Source: Isoetes taiwanensis
Lineage: Eukaryota; Streptophyta; Lycopodiopsida; Isoetales; Isoetaceae
Assembly (NCBI GenBank): GCA_021234155.1
Contig: JAJEKV010000033.1
Coordinates: forward strand, 8,961,641 to 9,025,640
Length of the DNA: 64,000 nt
Direction of reading: 5' to 3'
Shown: piece after piece, positions 55,815 through 64,000 of the stretch
How positions within the stretch are numbered: the first letter of the stretch is position 1
Layout of the letters: each line of letters starts with the position of its first letter
The notes under the pieces: generated by a model
Databases searched by the model: none
The model's input: the letters and a program-made list of their open reading frames with translations, nothing else
Told to the model about the DNA's origin: nothing
Program-made: the position numbers and the translations under genes

Positions 55815-55979
55815 ATAAATTACTGCTGACAGATTATATGAAAATGTGTAACCAGATCATGGCCTTGTAGTTGAATTTCACCTGTTTAAATACAAGGGCT
55901 GCTTATTGAATCGAAGTTTAGTCCTTGAAAAGGTCTAAATTAGATTAAAATCTGTCTTTGGACATGTCTATGGTTTTTG
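55815..55979 (+). repeat. PLE leader, unit 3, right part and array end
   Basis: It continues the leader from ATAAATTACTGCTGAC to GTCTATGGTTTTT, matching 32,803-32,957 of unit 1. It then stops abruptly at TTGCCCCTAAGGGGGCAAAC. This point is the most likely 3' end of the PLE. Confidence 0.8.
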
Positions 55980-56915
55980 GGTTGCCCCTAAGGGGGCAAA
56001 CCCTTGTTTATGTGGGCTTGTGGCATATTCTAGGTATGTACTAGAATATGCTTAAAATATGCTGATGACTGCTAAAAACCTAGTGTTCCCTGTAAATTGG
56101 CGGTCAGGTGTGTTCTGGATGGACAATGTTTCAACCGGGTAACTGGTAACTGGCTTCTCACTGCGGGATGCACCGTTAAAGGAAGACAAAATGGAGCTAG
56201 GAGTTCCAGCGATGGTGGAACAGTGGACATTTTAGGTGTAGTTGCAAGTAAGGATGTGCTGGAGTTTGAATACACCCCCAGTCCGTGGCTCACCCTCACA
56301 GCTTGGCCAACTACATCGGCTAAACTAGTCCTTCCCTTGGCAACGACTGAAATTGGATGAATTAGACTGAAATCTATGGCACAAACCAGCTGTTTCTTAC
56401 CAAACACCCCGTTTCCGAGATCTAGCAACATATTTTCAGCCAAAAATTGACAAGATGGTGGAAGAAGCAGCAATATGGGTTCCAAGCTGCAGCCATGGGA
56501 GATTAACGTAGCATGCATCAACCAAAATATCACAAAATTAAAATGCCCAGAACCTGTATTGGAGGCTTCAGATGTTGATATGAAGAGCAACTCATTGCAA
56601 GATTATATCCCAGGTGCCATTCTGATTACCTTGAAATAGTTTTTGTGTTTCATTTAGCGTATGTGATCATGTTTGGGGCTAGGTAACAGTTTTCAAAGAA
56701 AAACATGGAAAAATTTGTGTACCAAGGAGGCTAATACTGGCGATGCCCTTTGCTGCACTGATTTCGCCAGCAATAGCAGGTTCCAGCTCTTCCAGGGTTT
56801 GGGAGTTCTGTGCTTCGAAGTCTTGGGCTGGGAGATTCTGATATATACTATACCACCTTATAAATACATCTTTAATCTAAAGCTACTGGGCTTCTCTAAG
56901 GTCTGCAGATTTAAG
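55980..56915. other. Region between the PLE array and the peroxidase pseudogene
   Basis: It begins with the small palindrome TGCCCCTAAGGGGGCA and a dispersed repeat (GTGGCATATTCTAGGTAT, 56,018-56,035) also found at 62,206-62,223. Open frames at 56,072-56,590 (-, 172 codons) and 56,097-56,360 (+) overlap and show no recognisable domain. Confidence 0.35.
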
Positions 56916-58085
<1,170 letters not shown>

Positions 58086-61000
58086 TTGCTTCCGCATCCA
58101 CGAACATAGTAGTTCCCTCCATTGTCTTGGCTCACTTGGAATGGGGCTGTCTGGTCTATATATGCCGGGAAAAGGCCCATCCTGAAAAGCTTCCATGGGG
58201 AAAAGGTTATACGTATTGGTGTTAATGCGGTCCATTTGCTGATCATAATTTGCTGATAGCATGATCCTCTAGCATGGGCTGCATGGCCTTCAAGATATTA
58301 TTGGATACACACCCGTGATTTTTTTTTTTTTGTTATAAGGAATGCTTGAACATTGTGCTCAAAGTCTTTAAGCTATTAATGTTAAGGTTACTCGTCATAA
58401 TGTCTTCAACGCCTACTAATGACCCATTTCTATAGGCTCATTGGATGTTCTTCGATATTTTAGCACCATGTTTTGTGCGGATGAAGTATCAAGCTCGATT
58501 TATTCCCTACAAGGGAAAAGTGATTGGGGATCGATTTGTATATAATCATGTACGCTTAATCTACTTGCCTCTTCTCTTAATATTAATTTGAAATTATAGC
58601 GTTTAGTTGTCTAGATTATGATATAGGGGTCCTGCATACACCTCATGTCTCTCTTGGAATGAACTGTAGTTTTTGTCTCCTGAAAAACTATGGACTGGAA
58701 TCTGGTGATATGCCTTTGAAGCTACTTTTACAGAATCGGTCGGAATTTGACACGTTATAAGTGAGATCCTTTAAAGTCCGAGGTCTCTAGGAGACACTTA
58801 TGTTGCAAAGGCGACATATCCCTGATTTAACATAACAGATTGATCTCTATAGTCACTATTTTGACCTAATCCCCATTGTTGTTTAAGAAGTATGAATGGC
58901 CTGTCGCATTCTTATTTTCTTTAGATTTTAAATCTGTCATTGTGTCACAACATTGTGTACGTGCATCCAATGTCATATGGATTTTATATTCCATATTTTA
59001 TGCATCTAGTACGTTTGAAGTTATAGGCACCCTAGTTACTCTTCTAAAACCTGCTGCAACTACAATCAGACTTCCTTGGGCTATAGCTGAAAGAGCCTTG
59101 AATGAGATTGTGTTTCATAGATTTTGTCTGTCAAACTGGTCTCCATCCTGAAAGTTCCAAATGTAGGATCATGATAAGAGGCAGATCATGTTCATTTATA
59201 GAAGCATTTGTTGTGGATTGGAGGCCTGTGAGCTTGGAGGTTATTTTGACTGATTATACAGGCTGTGTAGATATTGTTGTCCTATGAGTGTTTTATGTGT
59301 GTTTTATATATTCAGTCCAGCAAAGAGATGCAACAAGTGACAAAATCGTGGCCAGAAATGCAGAGATAGACAAGAGGGGACATTCTCATGTTGATTTGTG
59401 TGTAACAAAGAAAAAACACACACAAAAATAAAAAGAACTTACAGACCTTTAAGAGGCAAAGCGTAATAGCAGAGCTTTTAACACACATAATATATCTTTT
59501 TCAGTGGTAAGATATCTATGTGTAGAGCTCAAAGGGATTCATCTTCTGACTTCTTTATGCCAGAATTTGCTCTTAACTTCAAATCTTGCTTTCATGATAT
59601 TTTTACCAGAGAATGCTAATGCTAATTATATTTGTAACTCCTAAAGCTTGCTGGATTTATAATGGTTTTACGGGGCAGGGCCCAATCCGCAGGGGAGTGC
59701 GTCTATTGGATCATGAGCAGGTAACTGAGAAGGGTCTTGGCTTTGAAGTTTTTGTTCCTTGTGGATATGTATAGCAAGTGAAGCATCGATGAGAGAGAGT
59801 GAGTTTTGCAAACTGGCACAAGTATCAAGACCTAGAGTGCAGATGGTCTAGTCCCTCACATTATTAGGTAAGATTTAAAGTAATTACATTGTCACAGCTA
59901 ATGCTTCTGTACCCTGGTGGCTTCAGCATATTATTGATGCCACAGTTTGCCACTCTGTTCCCCTCTTTTCTTCCTTGCTTCTGCTTCCTTCCATTTTTCT
60001 TCCTTTTAGTTTATTTGTAGCAAAGACTGGATCTTGCAGGCTAAAGGAGGTGGCATGCTCTTTCAAAATGGTCATTTCGATTCAAAAACCTTTGCATTGC
60101 TAGGGTTCATTATGAAACTATTTTGGGCGATCATGTGCAAGGGCGGAAAAGCAAACCATTTTGCTTTACCATCTACTCAAGGATGCCTTTCAGGTGGAGT
60201 CCGCTTCTTCAGCCCTTGATAGAAGTATCCTTCTAGAGATTTGACTGCCATGACCCTTAAAGTTCTGGGTTACATAATGCACAACTATATTAACAAAACT
60301 GTGGAGACATTTATTGCCTCAACAGGAATGACTTGTCCAATAGACTTTGCATATGCTATTGACAAGAGAAAGTATAAGACTCCATGGCTTAAATTTGGGG
60401 CATGGTATTTATTTTCTTTTTATAAAATTGGGTTGCCGTGTTGGGAAGTACTTGCAGATTTGTGTAATTGTGTCATGGAAGGCGCACCAGGCAGCTTCCT
60501 TCAGAATTGCTATCATCTAATAAAGATTTGTTATTTGGTCTTTTGACCATCCACATGTCAAACTAATCTGGCAAGAAATAGGTCAACATGGTATATATGT
60601 CCCGTCTTTGTATAGTTGTCATATTCTGTTGACTGATATGTTGTGTTTGCTATGTTATGTTTTGTCGATGCAAGAAGGTCGCACTTGAATTTGCATGGGA
60701 TGAGCCGCACACAATTTGGCAATGAACCAAGATATAAAAATGCTAGTAGACATTTGGATTCAACCTTCATAATCATTTAACAATGAACCATGCTTATTAG
60801 GATTGCTTTGCATTCTTTGGTATATTCGTAACTGCAAGAGCATCACCCATGTTCTATTTGCTCAGTTTGTTTGATTGTTAAGAATATTTTCATCATGTTT
60901 TTCAATTGGAAAAAAGAATTGATACATCAAGTATTCGTCAACAGATGATCTCACCAAATGTAAATACATTTGGCTGGCAGAGTATGTTGTCCAAGCAATC

Positions 61001-62901
61001 TTTGTACATCTTTTTCCAATGCTGAATACAAGGATACAGTTTTTGCAATCATTTTAGTAGCTGTAAATACAGACAGAGTTGATATTCGTACTTCTTTACC
61101 TCTACTGCAAACTCCGCTCTCTGTTTTTAAATGACATCTCATGCAATGTAGTAGAGCTTTTTTACCTTTGGTCAGATGCTTGTAATGGTGATGAAGCAAC
61201 GGGGAAGGAAGAGGGCAAGCTATAGCTTGTCATTTTAACTCTTATGTATTACCACATAACGATAGTTAAATGTCCTAAAATTCTTTCTTAGAGACAACCA
61301 GAAATTCATTCTTTTATTTTTTTTAAACTAAGCACAGGAATATTACCGATTGCCCTCCCTTATTAGATTGGTTTTATTTAATTTCTTGTATGTCTTTCTT
61401 CCATCTTGCAACGCACTGTGCGACAAGTGTGATCTTATGTATTACCATCTCAAACTCAGGCTCGGTGTATTTTCTACATTGTGATCATTATAAACATTTA
61501 AAGGATATACGAGATTTTAATGTCACATGCGGTAAATATTTAAAAGACATACGAGATTGTGACGAAGAAATCACCATGCAGTTTGAGACTATGACTATCA
61601 TATTGGAACCTAAACACATTTCTAAAGTTTTTGATGTTTCCAAATTCTCTATGTATCTATTGTGGCAATTGTGGAAGACCTTCGTTGTGCATTTTCACAC
61701 CCTGGTAACCCTAAGCATGAAGCAAACTTCAACGAAAATAGGGTCTAGAGAGATCTTGAGCATAAAATAAAATATCTACATATCCTTTGCATGCTTCTTT
61801 TGCATAAAGTAACCAGAGATTTTTTTGATATAAGTATCTTTTAGCCTTCATTAAAATCTATCTTCCCTTCATGCGCCACCACCTCCGCCACTGCCTCGGC
61901 ATCTAGGCGCTCCTGCACTAGCCTCCCAAGCAGTAAACACCCGGCTCCAACTTCCTTCCGGGCTCTAGTCCAGCCAGCATCCCCATTTAGATTCATATAG
62001 TTTTCTCTGCCTTACCCGAGCCAATTCCAACAAGATAATTCTGTTATAGAGCCAATTCAATGGCATCCGCTACTTTTGAGACGTGAAATAAAGCCTTGTG
62101 CAAAAAAAAATATTGTGTCTACTTGAGCAAATGTTTCCCTTTATCGCGCCTTCTGTACTTTGAGTTGTATTATCCTTCCCCCCCCAAAAAAAAAGGTCTT
62201 ATGTGTTTGTGGCATATTCTAGGTATATGCCAAGATATGCCTGCAATATGCCAATAATTGCTCCAAACCTATTATCGATCAGAACTATCTCAGGGCCCTT
62301 GTTCTTTGGGTAGCCACTCGAAAACAGGGCTAAACCAAAGGCTTGGTCTCGCTTTTAGATTTTGAGTCCGTGATTTAGTAGATAAACCCTAACCTAAGGT
62401 GCTTGGTCCTCGCTTTAGATCTTGGGCCTGTGATTTAGTGGATGAAGAGCTTAAATAATACCCCATTTTTTTGGGCTCGAATATGGGAATGCATGCAGAT
62501 TTGAAATCGATAGAATGTCCAAGAACAAAAGGAAAGAGTTTGCCTTCAAAACCAAGTCTGCAGGGATTTTTAACAAAGACAAGAGTAGACAGGCGGAACA
62601 TTGCTTGCCGCAGAGTACATGAGCCTTTGATCTTGCTCATCTTATCCCGAAAGAACACATTCGGGCTATTTGAGTGATGAGGAGTTTGTATGCATAATTA
62701 ACGAGGAATGAGATCCTCCGTAAGTAAATTTTTTGCCATTGTATCTGTGTTTTTTGCAATGGAAGTCGTGAGCAAGGACGATCTCAATAAAAAAAATAGT
62801 AGAACGGGTAAAAACTGAACACCATATATACTTTAGGTGATACTCTTCACCATTCAGTAGTTTCAACAAATGTTTTTGTGCTTATTTTTGTACATACATA
62901 G
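58086..62901. other. Long stretch without recognisable genes
   Basis: AT-rich with scattered open frames (58,876-59,151; 60,241-60,546; 61,390-61,770, all +) in which I recognise no domain. A ~62-bp imperfect tandem duplication lies at 62,333-62,450 and a dispersed repeat at 62,206-62,271 (see 56,018). Part may be intron of the kinase relic, but nothing shows this directly. Confidence 0.35.
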
Positions 62902-63012
62902 GCAGCTAAGCACACATTCATTGTAATATTGAGATATGTTTTTCAAACCGTTGCAAACTTATACATTGTGATGGAGTATTTAAATGGAGCTGACCTCTTC
63001 TATCATCTCAAG
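62902..63012 (+). pseudogene. AGC-family protein kinase exon
   Basis: Exactly 37 codons without a stop between ACATACATAG|GC and CTCAAG|GTACTT. It reads FIVILRYVFQTVANLYIVME then YLNGADLFYHLK, the beta4-beta5-alphaD stretch of AGC kinases (S6K/AKT type HPFIV.L.Y.FQT...LYLV.EYLNGG.LFFHL). The hinge is intact; HPF reads HTF and GG reads GA. Neither the ATP-binding Lys exon nor the HRD/DFG exons are seen in the remaining kilobase, so it is a lone exon or the gene continues outside. Confidence 0.65.
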
Positions 63013-63189
63013 GTACTTTTGACAACTTTTATTGAATGAAATAAAAATGATTTGCCATACAAGTCGAGATTTACTGGCAAATTCATGAGCCAATGTGTAG
63101 GTGATAAATGTCTTGTGTTGTAGAAACCAAACATTTTTTGGGGCATTTTTTTTGAAGGTTGATGCTTCATATATGATCTTGCTGATATA

Positions 63190-63227
63190 TTCTAGAATGG
63201 GACTCGCAAGAAACCAACAAACCGCCG
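63190..63227. repeat. 38-bp direct repeat, copy 1
   Basis: Identical to 63,878-63,915. It starts TTCTAGAATGGGACTCGC and ends AACCGCCG. The copies are 688 bp apart and bracket the hairpin-rich segment. Confidence 0.9.
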
Positions 63228-63385
63228 AGATAGGCTTCTCATTCATCTCAGCAGATTTTCTACAATGGTGGACAGTGGGTAGCCGCACACATGCGAACTA
63301 CCCACGAAAAATAAAGGGAAAATCCAATTATATCATTTGGACCCCAAAACAAATACAATGCTAATAGATGAGTGGCTGATGTACC

Positions 63386-63466
63386 TGCCGAAAGCTTATC
63401 ACCGGGATTAAAAAACCCCGCCCTTTCGGGTTTTCGAGGAAAAACCCTAGTGATAAGCCTTCGGCA
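63386..63466. other. Large hairpin
   Basis: Arms TGCCGAAAGCTTATCAC (63,386-63,402) and GTGATAAGCCTTCGGCA (63,450-63,466) pair at 16 of 17 positions. The 47-nt loop can itself fold through AAAACCCCG / CGGGTTTT. Confidence 0.8.
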
Positions 63467-63599
63467 AGGGGCTTAGACAAACGTAAGGCATAGAATCACT
63501 CCCAAAACCCCCGCATGGAGAAGTCGAAACAGAAGACGCTCGCCAACCTGTCCCTGCACATCACCAACACAACAAACGAGAAAACATACCAGAGAATAG

Positions 63600-63647
63600 C
63601 ATCACCCAGCGGGTGGAAAAAAAGCATCACCCAGCGGGTGGAAAAAC
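63600..63647. repeat. Tandem duplication of a small hairpin unit
   Basis: The ~24-bp unit AGCATCACCCAGCGGGTGG plus A's occurs twice in a row. Each holds CACCC-AGC-GGGTG, a 5-bp stem with a 3-nt loop. Confidence 0.85.
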
Positions 63648-63836
63648 ATGATAAACAGAACTTGTACAAAATATAATAAACAAAGAAGGGGAGGGTGGGT
63701 TCAAAGAGAATAAGGTATCGCCGAGAGAAGAGGAAGGCCGATGAGTCGTGGATGCGTAAATGCGCCTGAAATAGCTTAACTCCCAACCAAAACGGGCATG
63801 CGCCGCCCGCATGCATGATGACATGCATGCTCGCCC

Positions 63837-63850
63837 CATTCTAGAATGGC
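63837..63850. other. 14-bp perfect palindrome
   Basis: CCATTCTAGAATGG; its right half TTCTAGAATGG is also the start of the nearby 38-bp direct repeats. Confidence 0.8.
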
Positions 63851-63877
63851 GATCCGATGGTTTTCGGATCGATGCGA

Positions 63878-63915
63878 TTCTAGAATGGGACTCGCAAGAA
63901 ACCAACAAACCGCCG
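63878..63915. repeat. 38-bp direct repeat, copy 2
   Basis: Identical to 63,190-63,227. Confidence 0.9.
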
Positions 63916-64000
63916 CCGACTACCGAGAGAACTTCCCGACAAACTAGGATCGAGGGACGAAGGTCCGGGGGACGAGGCCAAAGGCCGGAAAAGGATAGCA

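Larger units (their letters stand above)
30531..55979 (+). mobile_element. Tandem Penelope-like element array, interrupted by two insertions
   Basis: Two full units (30,531-37,362 and 37,363-44,368) and a partial third (44,369-48,267 continuing at 55,815-55,979) lie head to tail. Each full unit holds a ~2.5 kb leader, an unrecognised frame and a PLE-type reverse transcriptase. The third unit stops at the point that corresponds to ~32,957 in unit 1. The array can thus be read as one 5'-truncated leader plus two full elements sharing a 3' end, as described for PLE pseudo-LTR arrays. I see no GIY-YIG domain. Confidence 0.75.
63013..64000. other. GC-richer right end with structured repeats
   Basis: No gene recognised. 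From ~63,380 the base composition rises, and several hairpins and direct repeats occur (listed separately). Confidence 0.4.

Overview
The window reads as nuclear DNA of a land plant, probably a seed plant and perhaps a gymnosperm. It holds degenerate Ty1/copia and L1-type LINE sequence, a non-autonomous LTR element primed from initiator tRNA-Met, several foldback MITEs, and broken exons of plant gene families: an F-box/LRR protein, an Aux/IAA-ARF type PB1 domain, Elongator subunit ELP2, a class III peroxidase and an AGC kinase. The gymnosperm guess rests only on general character and is weak. No intact host gene is visible; almost everything recognisable is a mobile element, a relic or a repeat.

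Layout. 0-5 kb: F-box/LRR exon relic, a MITE (1.6-2.1 kb), a pentanucleotide microsatellite, an ARF-like PB1 relic. 5.25-8.29 kb: a complete non-autonomous LTR retrotransposon on the minus strand (TG...CA LTRs, ATTTT target duplication, tRNA-iMet primer site) with a 5'-truncated LINE-like insert. 9.1-16.8 kb: a Copia element and an L1-type LINE rearranged by an inversion. The two halves of the LINE endonuclease lie in opposite orientation, and the first ~190 bp of the Copia LTR occurs again inverted at the LINE junction. 20.4-30.0 kb: 2.9 head-to-tail copies of a ~3.3 kb unit of unknown function.

30.5-56.0 kb is the most notable part: a head-to-tail array of a Penelope-like retroelement (PLE). 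It has two ~7 kb units plus a third partial unit. Each full unit carries a ~2.4 kb non-coding leader, an unrecognised Cys-containing reading frame, an intron-like spacer built of three ~180 bp repeats, and a PLE-type reverse transcriptase without a recognisable GIY-YIG endonuclease. Read as 5'-truncated copy + full copy + full copy with a common 3' end near 55,979, the array matches the pseudo-LTR architecture known for PLEs. The third unit is interrupted twice: by a 1.67 kb insertion (46,235-47,908) and by a 7.5 kb insertion (48,268-55,814) that starts with a recurrent TIR, carries an ELP2 fragment and several MITEs, and is flanked by a 3-bp ATA repeat.

56-64 kb: a four-exon-like class III peroxidase pseudogene, a long stretch without recognisable genes, one in-frame AGC-kinase exon, and a GC-richer end with hairpins and direct repeats.

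Technical caution: many differences between PLE copies sit in patches at CAG/CTG motifs (CTG to CCG, CAG to CGG or CG) and look like base-calling or polishing errors. Some apparent frameshifts may therefore be artefacts of the assembly.
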